From NCBI RefSeq assembly GCF_001619615.1, contig NZ_LQQP01000011.1, positions 1-64,000 on the forward strand: DNA of 64,000 bases. The letters run 5' to 3'. This document shows, one piece after another, positions 23,798 through 32,934 of this stretch (the stretch's first letter is position 1; each line of letters starts with the position of its first letter). Under the pieces are notes generated by a model. The model had not been told where the DNA came from. It did not search any database and saw nothing but the letters and a program-made list of their open reading frames with translations. This DNA is from Microbacterium sp. T32 (GTDB lineage Bacteria; Actinomycetota; Actinomycetes; Actinomycetales; Microbacteriaceae). The position numbers were made by a program, and so were the translations under genes.

Positions 23798-24841
23798 ATG
23801 CAAGACCTGCATGCCGGGCGGGCGTCTCACCACCCCAGCGCGACGCAGGGGTCGGCACGAGGGGTCGAGATCCGCACGCGGACCGTCCTGCCCCGTTCGT
23901 ACGCCCGTGGCCTCGGCGGCCAGCGCCGCTTCGCGCACATCCCGGGCGCCGTCCTCGACCTCCAGCGGATGAAGGAGTTCGCGGGCGAGGCCGACTTCCG
24001 GGTCCTGGAGGGCGATCCGGTCCGACTGGCGATCCACTCGGTGGCCTTGCCGGCGTACACGATCGCACACATCCGTTCGGCGCCATTCACCATCGAGTGG
24101 TCACGCGAGGACGCGGACGCGAGCAGTCGCTGCGTCTTCGTCTTCGTCCAGTGCGGCGTTCTCGAGGTGAGCGGCACGGGGGTGGAATGGACGACCGACG
24201 GCGGCGGTCTGTGCGTCATCTTCCCCGGTCCGTACCCCGTTCGCATCCGGGGTCGTGAGGACAGCGAGATGATCTTCTTCTCCTTCGACAGTGCCGAGAT
24301 CGAACCGCTCTCTCTCGATCCCCACACCATCGGCCCGCTCTCGGCGACCTCTCCCGTGTTCCGCTCGGCGTACGCGTACCTTCAGGCGGCATCCCTGGAT
24401 CCGATGCCGACCCCCGACGACGCCCAGGAAATGGGCATCCTGCGCGCACTGACTCGTGACGTGGCCCGCTCGCTCGTCCTCGCTTCCGCCCGCACACGGC
24501 ATCGGGATCGACTGCTCTCCGAGGCGCGGAGGATCATCGCGCAGGAGTACCGGGATACTCAGTTCTCACCCACGCGCCTGGCCGCAGAACTGCGCGTCTC
24601 ACGCAGCACCCTCGAACGCGCTTTCCGCCATCGCTCGCTCCTCGTCGCACAGGAGATCCGGCGCCATCGAGCTCACCACGCGCTGTCCTTGATCGCCGGC
24701 GATCCGGCGCTGAGCACCGAGATGATCGCACGAGTGAGCGGCTTCGGATCGCGATCGGCGATGAGCCGGGCCCTCCGCGAGATGGACGCCGTACCACCCG
24801 AGCGCGTTCGCGCGCTCGGACGCGACACCCCGCACGGTTAG
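23798..24841 (+). CDS. AraC-family transcriptional regulator (paralogue 1)
   Basis: A 347-aa regulator with an N-terminal AraC-binding-like domain (about 1-210) and a C-terminal AraC HTH (QFSPTRLAAELRVSRSTLERAFRHRSLLVAQEIRRHRA is the recognisable region). ATG 23798 has a CGAGGAGA Shine-Dalgarno. The next gene is a clear paralogue, aligning through FSFDxxEIEP, AYAYLQAA, LTRDVAR and RSTLERA. The nearest downstream target would be convergent, so the regulon cannot be told from position. Confidence 0.88.
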   Translation: MQDLHAGRASHHPSATQGSARGVEIRTRTVLPRSYARGLGGQRRFAHIPGAVLDLQRMKEFAGEADFRVLEGDPVRLAIHSVALPAYTIAHIRSAPFTIEWSREDADASSRCVFVFVQCGVLEVSGTGVEWTTDGGGLCVIFPGPYPVRIRGREDSEMIFFSFDSAEIEPLSLDPHTIGPLSATSPVFRSAYAYLQAASLDPMPTPDDAQEMGILRALTRDVARSLVLASARTRHRDRLLSEARRIIAQEYRDTQFSPTRLAAELRVSRSTLERAFRHRSLLVAQEIRRHRAHHALSLIAGDPALSTEMIARVSGFGSRSAMSRALREMDAVPPERVRALGRDTPHG

Positions 24842-24892
24842 CACCGCTCCCCGGCGAGGGCAGCCTCCGATGCCCCGCTCCCGCGGGCGGTC

Positions 24893-24898
24893 TACCAT
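24893..24898 (+). promoter_or_regulatory. Leaderless -10 of AraC paralogue 2
   Basis: TACCAT followed by six nucleotides and ATG 24905, the pattern seen at many genes here. Confidence 0.5.
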
Positions 24899-24904
24899 CG
24901 TGCG

Positions 24905-25945
24905 ATGGGCAGGTCCGGCGACCCTTCGCCACCCGAGCCTCCCCTCTCGGTGTCAAGAAGCGACCACACGATGACGAACGACCACTCCGATCTGTTACCG
25001 CACGACCTCACCCTCGGGTGGACGGATCTGCAGGGACAGCATCGTTTCGCCCAGCGGAGCGATGCTCCCTCCGACCGTCTGCGCCTTCAGACCTTCGTCG
25101 AAGGGATGGGACTGCGGGTCGCGGAGGGTGACATCACGCGCCTGCGCATTCAGGCGGTCCGCTTCAACTGGTGCCTCACGGCCCACGTGGTATCCGGGCC
25201 GTTCGTCGTCGAGTGGTCGCGCCAGCGGGTCAACGCGCGCAACCGCTGCGTCTTCCTCTTCGTCAACCGCGGCGCAATCGAGATCACCGGGCCAGGATCG
25301 TATTGGAGTGCCGACGGCGGAGGCCTGCACCTCATCTTCCCCACCACCGACCCGGTCAGCGTCCGCGCCGTCTCAGACGTGGAACTCATCTTCTTCTCGT
25401 TCGACATGACGGAGATCGAACCCGTTCGGCTCGTGCCGGACGGCGTGGGTGACATCGCGCCGACGGACACGGTCTTCCGAGCCGCATACGCCTACCTGCA
25501 GGCGGCGGCGTTCCAGTCGCCCACCGGGGAGGAGGAGGACCTCGGCGTGCTCCGCTCGCTGACCCGGGACGTCGCGCGGGCGCTCGTCCTGGCCTCGACG
25601 AGTTCTCTGCCCGGCGCAGATCTGTTCACGCGCGCGCAGGCGCGCATCAGCCACGAGTACCGGAATCCGCAGTTCTCGCCGAGTCGACTCGCCCGGGATC
25701 TGGACGTCTCTCGAAGCACCCTCGAACGGGCCTACCGTGCGCGCGACCTCCGAGTGGCGCAGGAGATCCGCCGCCACCGCGCGCGGCACGCGATGGCGCT
25801 CTTCGCGAGCGGTCCCGACCTTGCTCTCGATCTGGTGGCAGCAGCCAGCGGGTTCGGTTCGCGCTCGTCACTCCAGCGCGCCTTCGAGGACGTCTACGGG
25901 ACGCCGATCGATCGCACCCGCTTCGACGGCGCCGCGATCGGCTAG
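24905..25945 (+). CDS. AraC-family transcriptional regulator (paralogue 2)
   Basis: A 346-aa paralogue of the preceding regulator with the same domain order: an AraC-binding-like N-terminal domain and the C-terminal HTH QFSPSRLARDLDVSRSTLERAYR. ATG 24905 was preferred because of the leaderless -10 at 24893, but ATG 24971 would remove a Pro-rich 22-residue N-terminus not shared with paralogue 1. A local duplication with separate promoters is the simplest explanation. Confidence 0.87.
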   Translation: MGRSGDPSPPEPPLSVSRSDHTMTNDHSDLLPHDLTLGWTDLQGQHRFAQRSDAPSDRLRLQTFVEGMGLRVAEGDITRLRIQAVRFNWCLTAHVVSGPFVVEWSRQRVNARNRCVFLFVNRGAIEITGPGSYWSADGGGLHLIFPTTDPVSVRAVSDVELIFFSFDMTEIEPVRLVPDGVGDIAPTDTVFRAAYAYLQAAAFQSPTGEEEDLGVLRSLTRDVARALVLASTSSLPGADLFTRAQARISHEYRNPQFSPSRLARDLDVSRSTLERAYRARDLRVAQEIRRHRARHAMALFASGPDLALDLVAAASGFGSRSSLQRAFEDVYGTPIDRTRFDGAAIG

Positions 25946-25987
25946 CGTCCAGCGAGCGTCATGCGGCCCGCCCTGCCCCCGGCACGA

Positions 25988-26022
25988 CGGACGCCCCGCC
26001 GCGCGAGGCGACGGGGCGTCCG
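25988..26022 (-). terminator. Terminator of the sugar ABC operon
   Basis: CGGACGCCCCG at 25988-25998 pairs perfectly with CGGGGCGTCCG at 26012-26022. It lies just past the permease stop and converges with the end of the second araC-like gene, so it can serve both sides. Confidence 0.7.
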
Positions 26023-26035
26023 AAGAGCGTGAGGA

Positions 26036-27295
26036 TCAACCGCGGGTGCGGTTCTTGTTCCACACGTCGAAGGCGACGGCGAGCAGCAGCACCAGACCCT
26101 TGATGAACTGCTGGACGTCGGTCGAGATGCCCATGAGCGACATGCCGTTGTTCAGCACACCCATGACCAGACCACCGGCGATGGCACCGACCACGCGGCC
26201 CACACCACCCTGCACGGCGGCGCCACCGATGAACGAGGCGGCGATGGCATCCAGTTCGAAGAGGTTTCCGGCGCCGGGACCGGCCGAGTTCAGGCGACCC
26301 GTGAACACGATGCCGGCGAGAGCCGCGAGCACGCCCATGTTCACGAAGAGCAGGAAGTCGACGCGACGGGTGTTGATGCCCGACAGCTTCGCGGCGGTGC
26401 GGTTGCCACCGATCGCGTAGATGTGGCGACCGAAGACGCTGCGGCTCATGACCGTCGAGTAGCCGATGATGAGGAGCGCCAGGACGACGAGCACGATCGG
26501 CGTACCGCGCGAACCGGGCGCGACACCCAGCAGGTAGGTGAGGTACGCGATGAGCGCGCCGCCACCGATGACCTTGACGAGGAACGCCGCCATCGGCTCG
26601 TTCTGCAGCTCGAGCGCCGCACGCTTCGCGCGCTGACGCACCTGCGAGAAGACGAACAGCACGAGGGTCAGGGCGCCGAGGGCGACCGTGATCCACTCCG
26701 CGGGCGAGGTGGCCGCGGGGAACAGCTCCGGGAACAGGTAGCCGCCGCCGAGCTGACGGTACTCGGTCGGGAACGGGGTGATCTGCGTGTTGCCGAGCGT
26801 CATCTGCGTGAGACCGCGGAACAGCAGCATGCCGGCCAGCGTCACGATGAACGCGGGGATCCCGATGTACGCGACCCAGAAGCCCTGCCACATGCCGACC
26901 ACCGCGCCGAGCACGAGGGAGAGCAGGATGCCGAGCCACCAGGGCAGGCCCCACTGCACGATGAGCACGCCCGAGACGGCACCGACGAAGGCGGCGACCG
27001 AGCCGACGGACAGGTCGATGTGCCCGGCGATGATGATCATCACCATGCCGATCGCGAGGATCAGGATGTAGCTGTTCTGGACGATGATGTTCGACACGTT
27101 GCCCGCGGTGAGCAGACGCCCGCCGGTGAGCGCCTGGAACAGCAGCACGATCACGATCAGCGCGATGAAGATGCCGATCTCGCGCAGACGCGAGGTGAAG
27201 AACTGCACGATGTTGCCGGTTCCCCCGGCGGCACCGCCCACGGGGCCCTTCGGCGTCGCCGGCCCCGTCTGGGTCGTGGTGTTAAGCGCTGACAT
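26036..27295 (-). CDS. Multiple-sugar ABC permease (GguB/MmsB/XylH-like)
   Basis: A 419-aa inner-membrane permease of the ribose/xylose/multiple-monosaccharide (CUT2) class with about ten to eleven helices. Recognisable stretches are [14 protein letters not shown] (the EAA-like signature of the class), [26 protein letters not shown] and [19 protein letters not shown]. The length and long N-terminus fit GguB rather than RbsC. The start overlaps the ATPase gene by 14 nt. Confidence 0.92.
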   Translation of the reverse strand: MSALNTTTQTGPATPKGPVGGAAGGTGNIVQFFTSRLREIGIFIALIVIVLLFQALTGGRLLTAGNVSNIIVQNSYILILAIGMVMIIIAGHIDLSVGSVAAFVGAVSGVLIVQWGLPWWLGILLSLVLGAVVGMWQGFWVAYIGIPAFIVTLAGMLLFRGLTQMTLGNTQITPFPTEYRQLGGGYLFPELFPAATSPAEWITVALGALTLVLFVFSQVRQRAKRAALELQNEPMAAFLVKVIGGGALIAYLTYLLGVAPGSRGTPIVLVVLALLIIGYSTVMSRSVFGRHIYAIGGNRTAAKLSGINTRRVDFLLFVNMGVLAALAGIVFTGRLNSAGPGAGNLFELDAIAASFIGGAAVQGGVGRVVGAIAGGLVMGVLNNGMSLMGISTDVQQFIKGLVLLLAVAFDVWNKNRTRG

Positions 27296-28826
27296 GGTCG
27301 GCTTCCTTCTCCTTCGTCATGAGCACCATGAGGGCCTCGGGTGTGGCTTCTTCGATGGGCAGCTGGCCGGTGATGTGGCCTTCGCTGAGGGTGTAGATGC
27401 GGTCGCAGATGCCGAGGAGCTCGGGAAGCTCCGACGAGATCACGAGCACCCCCTTCCCCTGCGCCGCGAGGGAATTGATGATCGTGTAGATCTCGTACTT
27501 CGCGCCCACGTCGATGCCGCGGGTCGGCTCGTCGAGGATCAGCACCTCCGGGTCGGAGTACAGCCACTGCGACAGGACGACCTTCTGCTGGTTGCCGCCG
27601 GAGAGCTTCCCGACCACGACGTCCACCGTGGGCGCCTTGATGTTCATCGACTTGCGGTACCGGTTGGCCACGAGGTACTCCTCGTCGCCGTCGACCCAGC
27701 CGCGCTTGGTCAGCTTGCGCATCCCGGCGAGCGAGATGTTGCGCTTGATCGTGTCGATCAGGTTGAGGCCGGCACCCTTGCGGTCTTCCGTGACGTACGC
27801 CAGGCCGCTGCGGATCGCCGCGGGAACCGTGGACGTGTCCGCCTTCTGGCCGCGGACGTAGACGTTGCCCGAGATGCGCGAGCCGAAGCTCTTCCCGAAC
27901 ACGCTCATCGCGAGCTCGGTGCGGCCGGCGCCCATGAGCCCCGCGATGCCGACGACCTCGCCGGCGCGCACGTTCAGGTTCGCCTCGTGGATGACGACGC
28001 GGCTGGCATCCGTCGGGTGGTGGACGGTCCAGTCCTCGATGCGCAGGACCTCGTCGCCGATCTCGACGTCTCGGTCGGGGTAGCGGTTCTCGAGCTCGCG
28101 GCCGACCATCCCGCGGATGATGCGGTCCTCGCTCGTGCCGCCGGTGGCGACGTCCAGCGTCTCGATCGTGCGACCGTCGCGGATGATCGTGACCTCGTCG
28201 GCGATCGCGCGGATCTCGTTGAGCTTGTGGCTGATGATGATCGACGTGATCCCCTGCCCCTTGAGGTGGCGGATCAGGTCGAGCAGGTGCTCGGAGTCGT
28301 CGTCGTTCAGCGCGGCGGTCGGCTCGTCGAGGATGAGGAGCTTGACGTCCTTCGACAGCGCCTTGGCGATCTCGACCAGCTGCTGCTTGCCGACGCCGAT
28401 CTCGTTGACGGGCACGTCGGGGCTGTCGCCCAGACCCACGCGGGCCAGGAGCTTGGATGCCTCGCGGTTGGTGGCATCCCAGTCGATGAGGCCGCGGTGG
28501 GTGATCTCGTTGCCGAGGAAGATGTTCTCCGCGATGGAGAGGTAGGGGCTGAGAGCCAGCTCCTGGTGGATGATGACGATGCCGGCCGCTTCGCTGTCGC
28601 GGATGTCCTTGAACTCGACGGTCTTGCCGTCGAAGACGATCTCACCGCGGTAGTCGCCCGCGGGATAGACGCCGCTGAGCACCTTCATGAGAGTGGACTT
28701 CCCTGCGCCGTTCTCGCCGCAGATGGCGTGCACGGTACCGCGTTCGACGGTGAGTGACACGTCCGCCAGGGCGATGACGCCGGGGAACTCCTTGGTGATC
28801 GAGCGCATCTCGAGGATGGTGCTCAC
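27282..28826 (-). CDS. Multiple-sugar ABC ATPase, duplicated NBD (GguA/XylG-like)
   Basis: A 514-aa protein with two fused nucleotide-binding domains, as in the CUT2 class. NBD1 has Walker [23 protein letters not shown] and [13 protein letters not shown]2 has the degenerate P-loop GLMGAGRTE and the intact signature LSGGNQQKV with [12 protein letters not shown]. It powers uptake by the adjacent permease and binding protein. The start at 28826 follows AAGGAGGA at good spacing. Confidence 0.95.
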   Translation of the reverse strand: MSTILEMRSITKEFPGVIALADVSLTVERGTVHAICGENGAGKSTLMKVLSGVYPAGDYRGEIVFDGKTVEFKDIRDSEAAGIVIIHQELALSPYLSIAENIFLGNEITHRGLIDWDATNREASKLLARVGLGDSPDVPVNEIGVGKQQLVEIAKALSKDVKLLILDEPTAALNDDDSEHLLDLIRHLKGQGITSIIISHKLNEIRAIADEVTIIRDGRTIETLDVATGGTSEDRIIRGMVGRELENRYPDRDVEIGDEVLRIEDWTVHHPTDASRVVIHEANLNVRAGEVVGIAGLMGAGRTELAMSVFGKSFGSRISGNVYVRGQKADTSTVPAAIRSGLAYVTEDRKGAGLNLIDTIKRNISLAGMRKLTKRGWVDGDEEYLVANRYRKSMNIKAPTVDVVVGKLSGGNQQKVVLSQWLYSDPEVLILDEPTRGIDVGAKYEIYTIINSLAAQGKGVLVISSELPELLGICDRIYTLSEGHITGQLPIEEATPEALMVLMTKEKEADHVSA

Positions 28827-28879
28827 GAGGTCCTCCTTGCAGGACCGGCTCTGCGCCGGGTGGGGGTGAGGGAACAGGG

Positions 28880-28917
28880 GCCTCCGCCGCGCCCGGGGAA
28901 TCGGTCGCGGCGGAGGC
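28880..28917 (-). terminator. Intercistronic hairpin 1 after the sugar-binding protein gene
   Basis: A 12-bp perfect stem (GCCTCCGCCGCG arms) with a 14-nt loop lies between the binding-protein and ATPase genes. It is likely a partial terminator or 3' stabiliser giving excess binding protein. Confidence 0.6.
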
Positions 28918-28920
28918 GGT

Positions 28921-28944
28921 GCGGGAGGGCCGGAGCCCTCCCGC
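28921..28944 (-). terminator. Intercistronic hairpin 2 after the sugar-binding protein gene
   Basis: Perfect 10-bp stem GCGGGAGGGC with tetraloop-sized CGGA, five nt past the binding-protein stop. It is in tandem with the preceding hairpin. Confidence 0.65.
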
Positions 28945-28949
28945 GGAGA

Positions 28950-30068
28950 TCACTTCAGGTCGTCGGCGGTGTAGTAGCCGCTGTCGACGAGAACCTTCTC
29001 GTAGTTGTCCTTCGTGACGATCGTCGACTCGAGCAGGTACGAGGGAACGACCTTCTCGCCGTTGTCGTAGGTCTCGGTGTCGTTGACCTGGGGCTCGGTG
29101 CCCTTGCGGATGTCGTCGACCATGGTCACGGCCTGCTTGGCGAGCTCGCGCGTGTCCTTGAAGATCGTCGAGTACTGCTCACCCGCGATGATCGACTTGA
29201 TCGAGCCGACCTCGGCGTCCTGACCCGTGATGACCGGCAGCGCGTTGGCCGCGTAGCCGCCGGAGGTCAGGGCCGAGATGATGCCGATCGAGAGACCGTC
29301 GTAGGGCGAGAGCACACCCTGGAGCTTGGTGCCCCCGATGACCGTGAGGATGTTCTCCATGCGCTTCTGGGCGGTCTCGGGCAGCCAGCGGAGGATCGCC
29401 GCCTGACCGAACTCGGTCTGGCCCGAGGGGACGACGAGCGTGCCCTTGTCCATGTAGGGCTTGAGCGTGTCCATCGCGCCCTTCCAGAAGAAGGTGGCGT
29501 TGTTGTCGTCGGGGCTACCGGCGAACAGCTCGATGTTGAAGGGGCCGGCGGCGCCGGTGTCCTTGCCAGAAGCGTCGAGGACGCCGAGGCCCGTGAGCAG
29601 CGACGTGGCCTGCTGCACGCCGACCTTGTAGTTGTCGAACGTCGTGTAGTAGTCGACGTTCTTCGTGCCGTTGATGAGGCGGTCGTACGCGATGACCGGG
29701 ATCTTCGCGTCGGCGGCCTGCTGCAGCACGTCGGTGAGGGTGGTGCCGTCGATCGAGGCGATGATCAGGGCCTTCGCGCCCGAGGAGATCATGTTCTCGA
29801 TCTGCGAGACCTGGGTGGGGATGTCGTCGTTGGCGTACTGCAGGTCGACCTGGTAGCCGAGGTCCTCGAGCTGCTTCTTGACGTTGTTGCCGTCGGCGAT
29901 CCACCGCTCCGACTGCTGCGTGGGCATCGCGACACCGATGGTGCCGCCGGCCTCCTGCGCGTCGCCGCCGCCGCTGCCGGTACGGTCGCCCGCGCAGCCC
30001 GCGAGGCCGATGCCGAGCGCCAGGACGCCCGCTCCCGCGATCGCCTTGAGCATGCTGTGCTTCTTCAC
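28950..30068 (-). CDS. chvE: Sugar-binding lipoprotein (ChvE-like, CUT2)
   Basis: A 372-aa periplasmic-binding-protein-like (type I) lipoprotein. Lipobox LAGC with Cys25 is followed by [19 protein letters not shown], the ChvE/XylF opening that binds the pyranose ring. [12 protein letters not shown] and [16 protein letters not shown] are further family landmarks. It captures aldoses (galactose, arabinose, xylose and similar) for the GguAB-like transporter downstream. GTG 30068 is preceded by AAGGGAA. Confidence 0.92.
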   Translation of the reverse strand: MKKHSMLKAIAGAGVLALGIGLAGCAGDRTGSGGGDAQEAGGTIGVAMPTQQSERWIADGNNVKKQLEDLGYQVDLQYANDDIPTQVSQIENMISSGAKALIIASIDGTTLTDVLQQAADAKIPVIAYDRLINGTKNVDYYTTFDNYKVGVQQATSLLTGLGVLDASGKDTGAAGPFNIELFAGSPDDNNATFFWKGAMDTLKPYMDKGTLVVPSGQTEFGQAAILRWLPETAQKRMENILTVIGGTKLQGVLSPYDGLSIGIISALTSGGYAANALPVITGQDAEVGSIKSIIAGEQYSTIFKDTRELAKQAVTMVDDIRKGTEPQVNDTETYDNGEKVVPSYLLESTIVTKDNYEKVLVDSGYYTADDLK

Positions 30069-30267
30069 TCTGGTTCCCTTCGTTGGGTTGGATGTCACGG
30101 CCTCTCCCCCGCGGAGCCGACCGCTGCAGCGCGGACGGCACGCCGTTCACGCGGCCGGCGGGGCGAAACGAGGCCGATCGGCGAAGCGGGTGTAGCGCAT
30201 CGTTCGAAACGTCTTCGTCTCGACGGAGTCGCTCCGCAGCGAGTCCCGTCGGCGTGGTGTGGCGGTG

Positions 30268-30283
30268 ATGTGACCGTTCACAT
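30268..30283. promoter_or_regulatory. LacI-family operator of the sugar ABC operon
   Basis: ATGTGA-CCGT-TCACAT is a near-perfect LacI/GalR-type dyad. It lies immediately downstream of the predicted -10, where bound repressor would block initiation. Confidence 0.75.
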
Positions 30284-30293
30284 TGTGTGTGCG

Positions 30294-30324
30294 ATGCTAC
30301 CCCGCGCATCGCTGTCCATGTCAA
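30294..30324 (-). promoter_or_regulatory. Promoter of the sugar ABC operon
   Basis: Minus-strand TTGACA (30319-30324) and TAGCAT (30294-30299) are separated by 19 nt. The spacing is slightly long, but the hexamers are good and the operator follows directly. Confidence 0.55.
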
Positions 30325-30368
30325 GTCCCCGTGCGTTCGACGAACAGCCGTTGCCAAACCGTGACGTC

Positions 30369-31403
30369 TCAGCGGTTCGGCGGAGCCGTCGACGAGCGGA
30401 CGATGAGGCGCAGATGATCGGGTTCCGGCATCGACTGACCCTCGTGAGAAACGCCCAGGTCGGTGAGAAGATCCCACATCGCGCGCTGGCCGATTCCGGC
30501 GAAGTCCTGTCGCACCGTCGTGAGCGGCGGCCACAGATGCGCGGCCTCCGGAACGTCGTCGAAACCGACCACCGAGATGTCCTCCGGGACGGATCGTCCG
30601 ATCACCCGGACGGCATGCATGAAGCCCAGAGCCATGTGATCGTTGCCCGCGAAGACGGCCGTGGCATCCTCCGTCCGGAGGAGCTCCAACCCTGCCTCGA
30701 AACCGAACTGCGCCGACCAGTCCCCCAGGATCGGCGGGCGCGGCGACAGGTCCTGGGCGTCCATCTCGGCGAGGTATCCCCGCATCCGGTGGTCGGCCTC
30801 GAGCCAGTCGCGCGGGCCGGCGATGTGCAGGATGCGGGAGTGCCCGAGGTCGACCAGGTGGCGCACCGCCGCGCGAGCGCCGGCGACCTGATCGTTGAAC
30901 GTCGCGGTCGGGGTGGCGGGTCCCGTGGAGGACACGATGCGCACCGGAACCGGCAGCTTCATCTCGTCGAGGATGGGGACGACCCGCGTCTGCGGGGCGA
31001 CCGCGATGAGCCCCTCGATGGACTGCGCGACAAGGTGGTCGATCGACGCGCGGACGTCGTCGGGGGCACTCGTGCCGAGATTGGTGAACGTCAGGCGGTA
31101 GCCGGCCCGGCGCGCGGCGGATTCCGCCGCCTGCACCATCGACGACACGCCGTGGGTGGTCGTCCGCGGCCCCAGCACGCCGATCAATCGCGTGCGACTC
31201 GTCGCCAGAGCCCGGGCCGCCTGGTTCGGCACGAACTTCAGCTCCGCGATGGCCTCGCGCACGCGTGCCGCCGTTTCGGGGCGCAGCTGCGGGCTGTTGT
31301 TGATCACGCGCGAGACGGTCTGGTACGAGACCCCCGCCAGACGTGCCACGTCGCGGATACTCGGCGCCTTGGCCGCGGCATCCGGGATGTCGGTCTCGCT
31401 CAT
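30369..31403 (-). CDS. LacI-family repressor
   Basis: A 344-aa repressor: LacI HTH (SIRDVARLAGVSYQTVSRVINNSP, with hinge NQAARALATSRT) and a type I periplasmic-binding-protein effector domain. It is transcribed ahead of, and in the same direction as, the sugar ABC operon, whose promoter carries a matching dyad. Repression lifted by an imported sugar is likely. ATG 31403 was chosen because upstream codons (Arg-rich) do not belong to the family. Confidence 0.93.
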   Translation of the reverse strand: MSETDIPDAAAKAPSIRDVARLAGVSYQTVSRVINNSPQLRPETAARVREAIAELKFVPNQAARALATSRTRLIGVLGPRTTTHGVSSMVQAAESAARRAGYRLTFTNLGTSAPDDVRASIDHLVAQSIEGLIAVAPQTRVVPILDEMKLPVPVRIVSSTGPATPTATFNDQVAGARAAVRHLVDLGHSRILHIAGPRDWLEADHRMRGYLAEMDAQDLSPRPPILGDWSAQFGFEAGLELLRTEDATAVFAGNDHMALGFMHAVRVIGRSVPEDISVVGFDDVPEAAHLWPPLTTVRQDFAGIGQRAMWDLLTDLGVSHEGQSMPEPDHLRLIVRSSTAPPNR

Positions 31404-31490
31404 CGATCTCGCTTCTTTGCGTCGCCGATCGCGTCGTGACCGGTCACACGAGGATAGCCGACGCGCGCCCACTCGCCGGTTCGGGCCGGC

Positions 31491-32813
31491 TCAGGATGCC
31501 AGCAGGGCGCGGTAGAAGCGGATGCCGCGCAGCCACACCTCGACGCGGATCCGCTCGTCGGGGGCGTGCAGCGCGTCGCGCTCGGCCCGCGTCAGGTGGA
31601 ACGGCGCGAACCGGTAGACGTGCTCGGTGAGGCCGGTGTAGAAGCGGCTGTCGCTCGCCCCGAGCTGCAGGTACGGCAGCGGGACAACGTCGTCCCCGAG
31701 CGTCTCCCCCACCGCCGCGGCGAGACGCCGCCATGCGGCGCCCTGCCACGGCGACACCGGGGACGGATCGCCGCCGTGGCGCAGCTCGATGTCGATGAGC
31801 GGGTCGGCGATCGCGCGGCGTAGGTGGATGGCGGCATCCGAGATCGTCTCGCCCGTCAGCAGCCGGACGTTGACCGTCGCGCGCGCCGCCGTCGCCAGGA
31901 CGTTGTCGCCGGCGGAACCCTCGAGGCGCGTGACGACGGCGGTCGTGCGTACGAGCGCGTTGGTCTCGGGCCCGAGGAACGCGAAAGCCGCCGTGAGGAG
32001 CGGGCCCGTCAGCGCCGCGCGGCGGAACACGGTCCGCAGGGGCTCGGGTGCGTGCGCGGCCGCGGTTGCGAGCATGGCGCGCACCGGGGGCACGAGCCGT
32101 CGGGGGAACGGATGCCGCTGCACCCGGCCGATCGCGCGAGCGAGGCGCGCGGTGGCGGGGAACGACGGTGGCGTCGAGGCGTGCCCGCCCGCCTCGCGTG
32201 CGATCAGGTCGAACGTCGCGCTGCCGCGCTCGGCCACGCCGATCATCGCCGTCGGTGCGGTGACGCCGGGCAGCGCTCCCTCCACGACCGCACCGCCCTC
32301 ATCGAGGACGAGCGCCGGTCGGACGCCGCGCTCCGCGAGCAGCGCGGCCATCGCCTGAGCGCCTTCGCCGAGCGTCTCCTCGTCGTGGCCGAACGCGAGC
32401 CACACGTCGGTGCGTGGGACGACGCCCTCCGCCAGTGCTTCCTCGACCGCTTCGAGGATCGCCACGAGTGCGCCCTTGTCGTCGATCGCGCCGCGGGCGT
32501 AGATCGTGGCATCCGTCCCCTCCCCCTCGACCGCGGCCGCGAACGGGTCGCGCGTCCAGGGCTGGCCGGCGGTGTCGACGACGTCCTGGTGCGCCAGGAG
32601 CAACAACGGCTCGGTCGGCGACTCCCCGCGCCACCGGTACAGCAGCGCGTGGCCCGCGACGATCTCGCGCTCGAGGTGGGCGTGCACCAGCGGGTAGAGC
32701 CGCTCGAGCGCCGCGCGGAACTCCTCGAACCGCGCGAAATCCGTGTCCGCGGAGTCGGCGTGCGACACGGTCGGGATGGCCAACAGCTCGCGGAAGCGCT
32801 CGACGGGCGTCAT
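31491..32813 (-). CDS. M20 family metallopeptidase
   Basis: A 440-aa di-zinc amidohydrolase of the carboxypeptidase S/PM20D1 branch. Metal ligands are seen in LLAHQDVVD, ARGAIDDKG, and HDEETLGEGA with the catalytic Glu; the lid domain starts near residue 190 and a late GASDSRFY...RFAPF segment supplies the last His-like region. It would cleave N-acyl amino acids or dipeptides in the cytosol. A minus-strand TAGGCT lies six nt before the ATG. Confidence 0.9.
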   Translation of the reverse strand: MTPVERFRELLAIPTVSHADSADTDFARFEEFRAALERLYPLVHAHLEREIVAGHALLYRWRGESPTEPLLLLAHQDVVDTAGQPWTRDPFAAAVEGEGTDATIYARGAIDDKGALVAILEAVEEALAEGVVPRTDVWLAFGHDEETLGEGAQAMAALLAERGVRPALVLDEGGAVVEGALPGVTAPTAMIGVAERGSATFDLIAREAGGHASTPPSFPATARLARAIGRVQRHPFPRRLVPPVRAMLATAAAHAPEPLRTVFRRAALTGPLLTAAFAFLGPETNALVRTTAVVTRLEGSAGDNVLATAARATVNVRLLTGETISDAAIHLRRAIADPLIDIELRHGGDPSPVSPWQGAAWRRLAAAVGETLGDDVVPLPYLQLGASDSRFYTGLTEHVYRFAPFHLTRAERDALHAPDERIRVEVWLRGIRFYRALLAS

Positions 32814-32819
32814 GACCCG

Positions 32820-32825
32820 AGCCTA
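32820..32825 (-). promoter_or_regulatory. Leaderless -10 of the M20 peptidase gene
   Basis: Minus-strand TAGGCT, six nt before ATG 32813. Confidence 0.5.
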
Positions 32826-32838
32826 CGCGGGCGGCGTT

Positions 32839-32892
32839 CGTGCTGCGCTCGGCGTCCGCCCGGCGCGAGGCGTCCGTCCTGCGCTCGGCGTC
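32839..32892. repeat. Three 18-bp tandem units between divergent genes
   Basis: Units start at 32839, 32857 and 32875, each ending in the trinucleotide GTC. Units 1 and 3 differ at one position and unit 2 is more diverged. They fill the gap between the leaderless promoters of the M20 and Gfo/Idh genes. Confidence 0.7.
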
Positions 32893-32922
32893 CGCCGGCG
32901 ACCGCGGGAGCGCACCCACCGA

Positions 32923-32928
32923 TACGGT
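32923..32928 (+). promoter_or_regulatory. Leaderless -10 of the Gfo/Idh gene
   Basis: TACGGT followed by six nt and ATG 32935. Confidence 0.5.
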
Positions 32929-32934
32929 GGAGCC

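Larger units (their letters stand above)
30069..30368 (-). other. Regulatory leader of the sugar operon
   Basis: A 300-bp gap between the LacI gene and the binding-protein gene. It holds one promoter, one LacI-type operator and a long untranslated leader of roughly 220 nt. I see no ORF of note in it. Confidence 0.6.

Noticed and set aside
28860-31439. 859-codon plus-strand ORF across the sugar-binding and LacI genes
   Set aside because: It spans two real antisense genes and the operator region, so it cannot be one gene.
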